Shown in pieces: positions 1 through 5,030 of a DNA stretch of 5,030 nucleotides. Each line of letters begins with the position of its first letter. Position 1 is the stretch's first letter. The DNA is from JBFHER01 sp041584055 (lineage in GTDB: Bacteria; Bacteroidota; Bacteroidia; Bacteroidales; UBA5342): contig JBFHER010000291.1 of assembly GCA_041584055.1 (NCBI GenBank), positions 1 to 5,030 on the forward strand, given 5' to 3'. The notes under the pieces were generated by a model. That model had not been told where the DNA came from. It searched no databases and was given only the letters and a program-made list of their open reading frames with translations. A program made the translations under genes and the position numbers.

Positions 1-35
1 CATGTAACGCCTGGCAGATATCGCAGTTTGCTCAA

Positions 36-437
36 TTAGTTTTGCTTCATTTTTTTATTTTCTCTAAAACGAAGTGCGGACCAATCATCATCAATGGCTA
101 TTTGCCGCACCGGCCTTAAATGCAAGTTATCTAATACTTCCCAACCATTGTCACGGTTGATGTCTGACTTATATTTTTTTGAAGACATTTTTGGGTAAGC
201 AAACCAAAGCACCGCGTTGGGCTCCATATTTTTGAGATATGTATCAACCATACGATGAATGTCAAGTCGATCATAGACAAAAATCAAAATGAAATTTTTT
301 GCCATCTCATTGGGCAACAAACGGACCTCATACTCTTTCTCCCACTCATTGAATATGGGTAGGAACTCCGGTGGGGTTGAACAAATATCAATGACCTGTC
401 CTTCTTTAAAATTGAGTTTCTTTAATAAACTATGCAT
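36..437 (-). CDS. Small conserved protein of unknown function, DUF3052-like
   Basis: A 133-residue soluble protein with no signal peptide or membrane segment, so probably cytoplasmic. I do not know its function. The C-terminal half carries the features that look conserved: LWFAYPK (residues 77-83), a Ser/Lys stretch, DINRDNGW (92-99), and PVRQIAIDDDW running into SALRFR (109-125). From memory this pattern recurs in short bacterial proteins annotated as DUF3052 or hypothetical; the family name is tentative. The N-terminal half (GQVIDICSTPPEF, then a hydrophobic FILIFVYDR strand) looks like an alpha/beta fold. I chose the ATG at 435-437. A TTG directly before it (438-440) would add one residue and is less likely. 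There is no Shine-Dalgarno match. The gene stands 181 bp behind the protease gene with a terminator-like repeat between, so it is probably transcribed separately. The basic tail KKMKQN is probably disordered. The gene is certain; the family assignment is moderate. Confidence 0.8.
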   Translation of the reverse strand: MHSLLKKLNFKEGQVIDICSTPPEFLPIFNEWEKEYEVRLLPNEMAKNFILIFVYDRLDIHRMVDTYLKNMEPNAVLWFAYPKMSSKKYKSDINRDNGWEVLDNLHLRPVRQIAIDDDWSALRFRENKKMKQN

Positions 438-507
438 CAATTATAGTGTGTTAAGTAATAACTTATTGCGTTTTGGCACGAAAGCTCATACACACTTCGA
501 TGCCACC

Positions 508-522
508 TTCTCCTGGGGAGAA
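508..522. other. Short perfect hairpin in the gap before the DUF3052-like gene
   Basis: TTCTCC (508-513) and GGAGAA (517-522) pair perfectly around a 3-base loop. In neither direction is it followed by a clear T-run, so it does not look like a terminator. It lies about 70 bases upstream of the 36-437 gene and would fall in its leader if transcription starts near the protease gene. It could be part of a dispersed intergenic repeat or chance. No other copy is present in this window. Confidence 0.3.
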
Positions 523-565
523 AACGAAATTGAAAGGGTGTAAGCTATAAAATAAATACTAACTA

Positions 566-614
566 ATATCAAAATGGGTGCTTTGACCCAAGCTGAATTC
601 AGAAATTTTGATAT
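566..614 (-). terminator. Probable intrinsic terminator of the S41 protease gene, composite inverted repeat
   Basis: A perfect 10-bp inverted repeat (ATATCAAAAT at 566-575, ATTTTGATAT at 605-614) begins 5 bases beyond the protease stop codon. Inside it, TGGGT (575-579) and ACCCA (586-590) form a second hairpin with a 6-base loop. Read on the minus strand, this inner hairpin is followed at once by TTTTGATATT, which is the layout of an intrinsic terminator in the direction of the protease gene. Read on the plus strand no T-run follows, so the signal has a direction. The two pairings share bases, so they may be alternatives. Termination is inferred from layout only. Confidence 0.5.
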
Positions 615-618
615 GGGA

Positions 619-2226
619 CTACCTTTCTGATAATTTTTGTTCAAACACTGACTCTTCTTCTAAAATTTTCACTGCTGCCCGGAATGCTTTATCACGTTGA
701 TTGATGATGCGATAAAAATCACCATTTTCAAATATATCCCTTGCAACCAATGCTTTAAACTGGTCTTTTATTGCTAGTTGAGAACGTTTAAACGCTTCAT
801 CGTTATATTCAATTCCTTCTTCAGTTGCCAGATCCTGCAATTCCTTAAGAATTAAATCATCTACCTGAAACTGTTCATCAAAAACTTTAAACGCCTCATA
901 CTTGCTCATTAAATCCTCACGATTTTTATCCACAAAAGACAATACAGCCTTGTTCATTACCCCTTTAGCAACAATATTTCGGTGATATGAAGAATATTCA
1001 CTTGTATCAATTGGAATAAAAACATCCGGCATTATTCCACCACCGCCATACACTTTACGCCCATACTTCAACGTTGTATATAGCTTATCTTCGGGGAAAT
1101 GGATACTGTCTTCAGAAGACAATTCACCATGATTGTATCGGTTAATTAAATCCTCTCTGTATTTCTTTCTCCCTTCTTCATACGATTTCTGAATTAACCT
1201 TCCCGTGGGCGTATAATACCTCGAAGATGTAAGTCTCATTTCAGATCCATCGGGCAGGGATAACGGCCGTTGAACAAGGCCCTTCCCGAAACTTCGCCGA
1301 CCCACGACCAAACCTCTGTCGTGGTCCTGGATAGCCCCTGTCACAATCTCACTTGCTGATGCTGATGCTTCATCGATTAGCACAACCAGATGTCCGTTTT
1401 CAAATTCTCCCTTTCGGGATGCGCTAAAAACCTGTTTTGGACTGTTTATTCCTTTTGTATAAACGATCACCTTCCCCTTTTCAAGAAATTCATCCGCAAT
1501 ATCGATGGCTGCTTTCAAATAGCCCCCTCCATTCCCTTGAAGATCCAGAATTAGATCACTCATACCTTCCCACCTGAGCTTTCTCATGGCTGTCATGAAT
1601 TCAGTATGTGTGGTGGCTCCAAAGCGATTTAATTTGATATAACCAATGTGGTTGTTAACCATGTAAGCTGCATCTAGGCTGAAGATTGGAATTTTATCCC
1701 GTGTTATGGTGAATTCTAACAAATTCTTTGTTCCGTTCCGTTTTATTTTAATTGTAACTTTTGTGCCCTTATCTCCTCTCAGGCGATCAAAAACCATTTG
1801 ATTAGACAGTCCAATCCCGGCCACCATTTCATCGTCAATATAAATGATTCGGTCACCAGCCATCACCCCTACATCTTCTGAAGGTCCCCCCGGAATAGGG
1901 TTAACAACCATCAATGTGTCTTCCAGTATATTAAACTGAACTCCAATCCCTTCAAAATTCCCTTTCAAAGGTTCATTCATCTTCTGAACATCCTTTGCTG
2001 TAATGTAAACAGAATGTGGATCAAGATCTTCCAACATTCCCTTTATTGCATCCTCCACCAAATCAGTCCGATCAACAGAATCAACATAATAAGCGCTTAT
2101 CATTTGAGTTGCCAGTTGCAGTTTATACAGCTGGATATCTCCTTTTCCGCCACTTGTTTGCTGTGCAAACACCGGGCTTGCAAAAAATTGCAACAATGTG
2201 AGCACAATTAATAAAAATTGTTTCAT
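619..2226 (-). CDS. Exported S41 family C-terminal processing peptidase (CtpA/Prc type) with PDZ domain
   Basis: A 535-residue serine protease of the tail-specific family, which in other bacteria trims or degrades periplasmic proteins from their C-termini. The N-terminus is a type I signal peptide: two basic/polar residues after Met, a hydrophobic core, and a likely cut after SPVFA (residue 21). There is no lipobox, so it is probably soluble in the periplasm. After a helical segment (about 30-85) comes a PDZ domain (about 93-163, with GIGVQF and AGDRIIYIDD), then the protease core (about 185-350) with LDLQGNGGGYL (228-237), SASASEI (288-294) and FGKG (313-316). Ser290 and Lys315 are the predicted Ser/Lys dyad; their 25-residue spacing matches E. 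coli Prc Ser430/Lys455. SRYYTPTGRLIQ (335-346) and GIMPDV (397-402) are also usual for the family. A helical tail of about 130 residues follows. It lies 80 bp behind DUF3127; I found no good promoter box there, so read-through is possible. The biological substrate is unknown. Confidence 0.96.
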   Translation of the reverse strand: MKQFLLIVLTLLQFFASPVFAQQTSGGKGDIQLYKLQLATQMISAYYVDSVDRTDLVEDAIKGMLEDLDPHSVYITAKDVQKMNEPLKGNFEGIGVQFNILEDTLMVVNPIPGGPSEDVGVMAGDRIIYIDDEMVAGIGLSNQMVFDRLRGDKGTKVTIKIKRNGTKNLLEFTITRDKIPIFSLDAAYMVNNHIGYIKLNRFGATTHTEFMTAMRKLRWEGMSDLILDLQGNGGGYLKAAIDIADEFLEKGKVIVYTKGINSPKQVFSASRKGEFENGHLVVLIDEASASASEIVTGAIQDHDRGLVVGRRSFGKGLVQRPLSLPDGSEMRLTSSRYYTPTGRLIQKSYEEGRKKYREDLINRYNHGELSSEDSIHFPEDKLYTTLKYGRKVYGGGGIMPDVFIPIDTSEYSSYHRNIVAKGVMNKAVLSFVDKNREDLMSKYEAFKVFDEQFQVDDLILKELQDLATEEGIEYNDEAFKRSQLAIKDQFKALVARDIFENGDFYRIINQRDKAFRAAVKILEEESVFEQKLSER

Positions 2227-2306
2227 TCCATTATCTCTTTTGATGATTCATGCAGGATCTGCAACAAAAATCAAACCAAAACACATTTGGCCCAGATTCT
2301 TCTTAT

Positions 2307-2678
2307 TTAGAAAGGCAGATCGTCGTTTTCTTCGGGCATATCATTGACAGATGGCACTGGTGCCGAAGGTTGTGAAGGATTGGCTGAAGCGGTTAATTTT
2401 TCAACCCGCCATGCCTCTAGATTTGTAAAATAACTGACCTGACCGTCTTTTTCCCACTTCCGGCCACGGATATTAAAACTCACTTTAATTTGCTCTCCAA
2501 TCTCCATTGCATCCACCATGCCACAGCGATCCTGAGTCATCTGAAACTTCACAAAATCATTCCAGTCAGGATTGCGTTCGTTTTCAACTTCAATAACAAA
2601 CTCCTGTTTCTTAAAACTTGCTGATACTTCCTGAACTGCTCCTTTTACGAACAGTTTTCCTTCAATTTCGAAACTCAT
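2307..2678 (-). CDS. DUF3127 protein with SSB-like C-terminal acidic tip
   Basis: A 123-residue cytoplasmic protein that I recognise as DUF3127, a family found mainly in Bacteroidota and their phages, with no established function that I know of. Residues 1-95 look all-beta: an opening strand FEIEGKLF, a strand KQEFVIEVE, the conserved-looking NPDWNDFVKFQMTQDRC segment, then VSFNIRGRKW and a strand ending in LEAWRVEKL. The GRKW, short turn, YFTNLEAW pattern resembles the OB fold of single-stranded DNA-binding proteins. A Ser/Pro-rich linker (about 96-112) leads to an acidic end, EENDDLPF (116-123), which closely resembles the SSB tip DDDIPF that recruits replication and repair partners. An SSB-like, partner-recruiting role is my inference. 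The start ATG lies 10 bp after the cyclophilin stop, which suggests one operon with translation coupled or nearly so. No terminator is evident after it. Confidence 0.93.
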   Translation of the reverse strand: MSFEIEGKLFVKGAVQEVSASFKKQEFVIEVENERNPDWNDFVKFQMTQDRCGMVDAMEIGEQIKVSFNIRGRKWEKDGQVSYFTNLEAWRVEKLTASANPSQPSAPVPSVNDMPEENDDLPF

Positions 2679-2688
2679 TTAAAACGAT

Positions 2689-3150
2689 TTAATCTTCCTC
2701 ACTAATAATAATTTTCTCTATTGTATCTCCTTTTTGGATAAGATCAATGACTTCTAAACCGTCATACACTTTCCCAAAACAAGTGTGTACGCCATCCAGA
2801 TGCGCAGTATTCGTTCTGCTATGACAAATGAAAAACTGGGAACCACCTGTGTTTTTACCAGCATGTGCCATGGATAAAACACCTCTCTCATGAAACTGCA
2901 TTTTGCCATCAGTTTCACAATCGATTGAATACCCCGGTCCTCCGGTTCCTACCTTTCGGCTGCTCATATCTCTTGAGTGAGGACAACCTCCCTGAATCAT
3001 AAAATCAGGAATGACGCGATGAAAGGCCAATCCATCGTAATATCCCTCCTGGGCAAGTTTTACAAAATTTTCAACCGTTTTTGGAGTTGCCTTCTCAAAA
3101 AAATCAATCTTCATCACTCCTTTGGAAGTGTGCATTTCTGCTTTAATCAT
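2689..3150 (-). CDS. Cytoplasmic cyclophilin-type peptidyl-prolyl cis-trans isomerase
   Basis: A 153-residue single-domain cyclophilin, which catalyses cis-trans isomerisation of Xaa-Pro bonds during protein folding. It has no signal peptide, and its length fits a minimal bacterial cyclophilin of the PpiB kind. The signature FHRVIPDFMIQGG (43-55) holds the catalytic arginine (Arg45, matching human CypA Arg55) and Gln53. GSQFFI (103-108) supplies Phe107 (CypA Phe113), and LDGVH (118-122) supplies Leu118 and His122. At the position of CypA Trp121, which contacts cyclosporin, it has His117; known bacterial enzymes that lack this Trp are weakly sensitive to the drug, so low sensitivity is expected. 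Four cysteines (56, 78, 109, 124) are spread through the domain. The 130-bp gap upstream separates it from the FKBP pair and carries a promoter-like box; the DUF3127 gene follows after 10 bp. The activity assignment is secure; substrates cannot be told. Confidence 0.96.
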   Translation of the reverse strand: MIKAEMHTSKGVMKIDFFEKATPKTVENFVKLAQEGYYDGLAFHRVIPDFMIQGGCPHSRDMSSRKVGTGGPGYSIDCETDGKMQFHERGVLSMAHAGKNTGGSQFFICHSRTNTAHLDGVHTCFGKVYDGLEVIDLIQKGDTIEKIIISEED

Positions 3151-3161
3151 ATCTTCTACTT

Positions 3162-3206
3162 AAAAAAAATTAAAAAGGGCTATCTGTAAAGTTAATGATA
3201 TCTGCC
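3162..3206 (-). terminator. Weak terminator- or attenuator-like hairpin and T-tract before the cyclophilin gene
   Basis: Read on the minus strand, GGC (3204-3206) and, after a 3-base bulge, TATC (3197-3200) can pair with GATA (3181-3184) and GCC (3178-3180) around a 12-base loop. The tract CTTTTTAATTTTTTTT follows directly and ends 11 bases before the cyclophilin ATG. The stem is short and bulged, so the T-tract is the stronger part. It could end transcription of the FKBP pair, attenuate the cyclophilin gene, or simply be an AT-rich unstructured leader that helps translation start. Confidence 0.27.
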
Positions 3207-3257
3207 AGACAATGAAAATTTAATTAACACTAAACTTTCGTTCCCTATCACTATCAA

Positions 3258-3291
3258 CAAATTTAAGACAGCCCTGTTTATTATTTTACAA
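3258..3291 (-). promoter_or_regulatory. Candidate Bacteroidota-type promoter for the cyclophilin-DUF3127 pair
   Basis: On the minus strand, TAAATTTG (3258-3265) is a perfect match to the Bacteroidota -7 box TAnnTTTG. A TTG (3289-3291) lies 23 bases upstream of it, inside the last codons of the lipoprotein FKBP gene; this is at the long end of the spacing reported for the phylum. It would give a leader of about 100 bases. The box is short and AT-rich, so a chance match is quite possible. Confidence 0.33.
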
Positions 3292-4270
3292 TTTCTAACA
3301 GTTCTACTTCAAAGATAAGTAGAGATGCTGCAGGAATGCCTCTATTTGCCTGCATTCCATATGCATATTCAGGATGAATGTAAAATTTATACTTTGAACC
3401 AACCGGCATTAACTGTAATCCTTCTGTCCAACCTTGAATTACCTGATTAAGTCCGAAAGTTGCAGGCTCACCTCTTTCTACAGAGCTATCAAACACGCTA
3501 CCATCCAAAAATGTACCGTGGTAATGCACCTTCACCTGATCTGTTGCCACTGGTTTCGCACCATTTCCTTCTTTCATCACTTCGTATTGGAATTTGCCTG
3601 ACTCGTGTGTAATAACACCTGGACGACTTCCATTTTCTTCCATGAATTTATCGATCTCAGCCAGCTTTGGACCTAACTCTGCTTTTGCTTTAGCTTCTGC
3701 TTCTGCACGAGCAGTTTCCTCTGCTTTTTGAAAGTAGTCATTTAAGAATGATTCCTCATCTTCCACAACAATAGAAAGTTCTTTCTCAGCCATAAAATCC
3801 TTCAAACCAGCTTTTACAGCTTCAATGTTCATCGGACCTCCAGGGAATTGTTCCGCACCGCTTCTGAAACGATCGCTTCCGAAAAGATAACCATAAACAT
3901 AAGATGCTGTATCTTTTGCAGGACTTTGATACGCTTCCAGCGTGCTATCCTGTGCCATTGCAGCAGCCTGCTCCTGTTCTTTTGTTTGGGCATTAGTAAA
4001 GTAGCCCTGCAAAAAAGTCTGTGTTTCGAGATCTTTATATTTCGAATCTACAGAATCAATTCCAGCAATAAAACCCGCTGTAAATTCATCCATGTTCATT
4101 CCTCCACCCGGGAAACGATCCTGAGTTTCAGACATTTGTTTTCCCATATTTGCGCCCAACACATAGCAAACACTGTCTTTTGCAGTTTCATAGTTTGCTG
4201 AGCCACCCATGCCTGAGCAAGAAGCCATGAGAACAGCCACAAGTGATAATAAGAATAATTGTGATTTCAT
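3281..4270 (-). CDS. FKBP-type prolyl isomerase lipoprotein with two FKBP_N domains
   Basis: A 329-residue FKBP/Mip-family isomerase predicted to be a lipid-anchored periplasmic folding factor. The N-terminus is a lipoprotein signal ending LMASC, with Cys18 as the lipidated residue; the next residues SGMGGS lack the acidic cluster typical of Bacteroidota surface lipoproteins, so an inward-facing position is more likely. Two related helical segments follow (about 30-101 and 118-191), each with AKDxxxYVxG, then FPGGxMN, then a helix around GYF or DYF. These look like tandem FKBP_N domains, whereas Mip/FkpA proteins normally have one. An Ala/Glu/Lys-rich helix (about 182-213) links to the catalytic FKBP domain (about 225-328). 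The usual pocket residues are present: Tyr250, Phe260-Asp261, Arg266, Phe272, Val277-Ile278, Trp281, Tyr304, Ile312 and Phe320. The domain is about two thirds identical by eye to that of the gene 18 bp upstream, which points to tandem duplication and a shared operon. Confidence 0.95.
   Translation of the reverse strand: MKSQLFLLSLVAVLMASCSGMGGSANYETAKDSVCYVLGANMGKQMSETQDRFPGGGMNMDEFTAGFIAGIDSVDSKYKDLETQTFLQGYFTNAQTKEQEQAAAMAQDSTLEAYQSPAKDTASYVYGYLFGSDRFRSGAEQFPGGPMNIEAVKAGLKDFMAEKELSIVVEDEESFLNDYFQKAEETARAEAEAKAKAELGPKLAEIDKFMEENGSRPGVITHESGKFQYEVMKEGNGAKPVATDQVKVHYHGTFLDGSVFDSSVERGEPATFGLNQVIQGWTEGLQLMPVGSKYKFYIHPEYAYGMQANRGIPAASLLIFEVELLEIVK
3698..4183 (-). repeat. Internal duplication encoding two FKBP_N-like segments
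   Basis: The DNA for residues 30-101 (3968-4183) and residues 118-191 (3698-3919) of the FKBP lipoprotein encodes two related segments. Matching landmarks occur in the same order: AKDSVCYVLG and AKDTASYVYG; RFPGGGMN and QFPGGPMN; LQGYFTNAQ and LNDYFQKAE. Similarity is clear at the protein level between these landmarks but low elsewhere, so the duplication is old. A linker of about 16 residues, acidic and Ser/Ala-containing, separates them. Confidence 0.75.
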
Positions 4271-4288
4271 TTTTTCTGTCTTAAATAT

Positions 4289-4873
4289 TTAAACTATTTC
4301 TAATAATTCTACTTCGAAAATTAAATTTGTATGAGGACCGATTGCCTGACCAGCACCTTGTGCTCCATATGCCAGATCAGAAGGAACATATAATTTCCAC
4401 TTGCTACCTATTGGCATCAATTGCAAGGCTTCAACCCATCCTTTAATCACTTGATTTACACCAAAAACTGCGGGTTCTCCGCGTTGTACCGAACTATCAA
4501 AAACAGTACCATCAATCAAGGTTCCATGATAATGACATTTCACCTGATCGGCTCCCTGAGGGATACTCCCATTCCCTTCTTTTAAAACTTCGTATTGCAA
4601 TCCACTTTCAAGGGTAATCACTTCATCTCTTTTCGCATTTTCTGCGAAGAATGCGTCTCCAACTTTTCTGTTTGCTTCAGATGCTTTTTCCTGCAATTCT
4701 GTGAAGAATGCATTTAATATCTGGTTCGCTTCATCACCGGTCATTTCTGTTCCGTCATTTGATAAGCCATCTTTAACTCCTTTTGAAAAACGCTCAAGGT
4801 TTAGCTCTGCAACCCCCGACCCCATTAGGTTTCCTGCGATGGAAAGACCAAGGGCGTAACTTACTTTATCCAT
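4289..4873 (-). CDS. Cytoplasmic FKBP-type peptidyl-prolyl cis-trans isomerase, Mip/FklB-like
   Basis: A 194-residue two-domain FKBP. Residues 1-85 form an FKBP_N-type helical region (opening VSYALGLSIAGNL, then helices to about 80) that in Mip-like enzymes makes a homodimer. Residues 90-194 are the catalytic FKBP domain, with pocket residues Tyr115, Phe125-Asp126, Arg131, Phe137, Val142-Ile143, Trp146, Tyr169, Ile178 and Phe186 all in place, so it should be active. There is no signal peptide, and an in-frame TAA four codons upstream of the ATG (4883-4885) rules out a longer start, so the protein should be cytoplasmic. It is the first gene of a pair with the lipoprotein FKBP, whose start lies 18 bp beyond its stop; both end in the same FEVELLEIV strand. 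No Shine-Dalgarno sequence is seen. Gene and family are secure; I give no symbol because fklB and fkpA homologues cannot be told apart here. Confidence 0.96.
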   Translation of the reverse strand: MDKVSYALGLSIAGNLMGSGVAELNLERFSKGVKDGLSNDGTEMTGDEANQILNAFFTELQEKASEANRKVGDAFFAENAKRDEVITLESGLQYEVLKEGNGSIPQGADQVKCHYHGTLIDGTVFDSSVQRGEPAVFGVNQVIKGWVEALQLMPIGSKWKLYVPSDLAYGAQGAGQAIGPHTNLIFEVELLEIV

Positions 4874-4903
4874 TAAATATGATTATGTTAATAAAATGAG
4901 TGG

Positions 4904-4930
4904 CGAAGATAGTTTATTTAGATGAGCAAA
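4904..4930 (-). promoter_or_regulatory. Weak candidate promoter for the FKBP pair
   Basis: On the minus strand, TATCTTCG (4904-4911) matches TAnnTTTG at all but one fixed base, and lies 30 bases before the ATG of the cytoplasmic FKBP gene. A TTTG (4927-4930) sits 15 bases upstream of it, slightly too close for the usual spacing. The position is right but the match is imperfect. Confidence 0.25.
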
Positions 4931-4939
4931 AAAAATAGA

Positions 4940-4971
4940 TTGTCAGGCATTTAACGCTATTTGTATTTTTG
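4940..4971 (+). promoter_or_regulatory. Candidate rightward promoter for a divergent gene outside the window
   Basis: On the plus strand, TATTTTTG (4964-4971) is a perfect TAnnTTTG box, and a TTG (4940-4942) lies 21 bases upstream, within the usual Bacteroidota spacing. It points away from all genes in this window. The rest of 4972-5030 has only a 9-codon ORF from the ATG at 4993 (stop at 5020-5022), so the gene it might serve must start beyond the right edge. This is inferred from short motifs alone. Confidence 0.35.
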
Positions 4972-5030
4972 AGAAACATTCCTGCATACAACATGTCATT
5001 GTGCTTCAAAACAAGAAGATAAGTCCGGCA

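Noticed and set aside
1..3. CAT at the left edge, which could be a minus-strand ATG of the next gene
   Set aside because: Only the three bases are visible, so nothing supports it as a start.
440..445. TATAAT on the minus strand just before the DUF3052-like gene
   Set aside because: It is two bases from the ATG, too close for a -10 box of that gene, and the -10 box of this phylum differs from TATAAT.
289..543. Plus-strand ORF of 84 codons
   Set aside because: Most of it lies antisense to the DUF3052-like gene, and its product shows no recognisable pattern. The tail in the gap has no start of its own.
2014..2211. Two overlapping plus-strand ORFs
   Set aside because: They are antisense to the signal peptide and N-terminal part of the S41 protease, and their products are low-complexity and Gln/His/Cys-rich, as expected for shadow frames.
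2251..2263. TGCAG/CTGCA hairpin with a 3-base loop upstream of the protease gene
   Set aside because: Only five pairs, and no T-run follows it in either direction, so it is not a terminator; chance is likely in an 80-bp gap.
3245..3256. Short direct repeat CTATCA twice
   Set aside because: Two 6-base copies in AT-rich sequence; no array, and nothing to suggest an operator.
3848..4201. Plus-strand ORF of 117 codons
   Set aside because: It is wholly antisense to the FKBP lipoprotein, and its Cys/Ser/Phe-rich product is typical of a reverse-strand shadow.
4914..5030. Minus-strand frame open from the right edge to a TAA at 4914-4916, possibly the end of a gene
   Set aside because: 38 codons of AT-rich sequence with no recognisable C-terminus, overlapping the region where promoter boxes lie. 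An open frame this long is expected by chance.
1..5030. CRISPR arrays, tRNA or rRNA genes, insertion sequences, integrases, toxin-antitoxin or defence genes
   Set aside because: I looked on both strands and found no repeats, RNA gene landmarks or proteins of these kinds; the window is well filled by six housekeeping-type genes.

Overview
The window is an ordinary stretch of chromosome from a member of the Bacteroidota. Three things suggest this: AT-rich intergenic gaps, no convincing Shine-Dalgarno sequences before the starts, and short matches to the Bacteroidota sigma promoter box (TAnnTTTG). The protein families also fit, above all the DUF3127 protein. I cannot place it below phylum with confidence. 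Nothing points to a phage, plasmid, transposon or defence island.

All six supportable genes lie on the minus strand, so transcription runs from right to left. From right to left they are: a cytoplasmic FKBP-type prolyl isomerase (4289-4873); a lipoprotein FKBP with two N-terminal dimerisation-type domains (3281-4270), 18 bp behind it; a 130-bp gap with promoter-like and terminator-like signals; a cytoplasmic cyclophilin (2689-3150); a DUF3127 protein with an SSB-like C-terminal tip (2307-2678), 10 bp behind it; an 80-bp gap; an exported S41 C-terminal processing protease (619-2226); a 181-bp gap with a terminator-like inverted repeat; and a small protein of uncharacterised function (36-437). 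The rightmost 157 bases hold no gene I can support, but they carry a good promoter match pointing right, towards a gene outside the window.

Three prolyl isomerases of two unrelated folds sit beside a PDZ protease, which reads as a protein-folding and quality-control neighbourhood. The predicted locations alternate between compartments: cytoplasm for the short FKBP, the cyclophilin and DUF3127; periplasm for the lipoprotein FKBP and the protease. A single shared pathway is therefore not established. I see no wholly new system. The points most worth a second look are the SSB-like tip and OB-fold-like strand pattern of the DUF3127 protein, the tandem FKBP_N duplication, and the composite inverted repeat after the protease gene.
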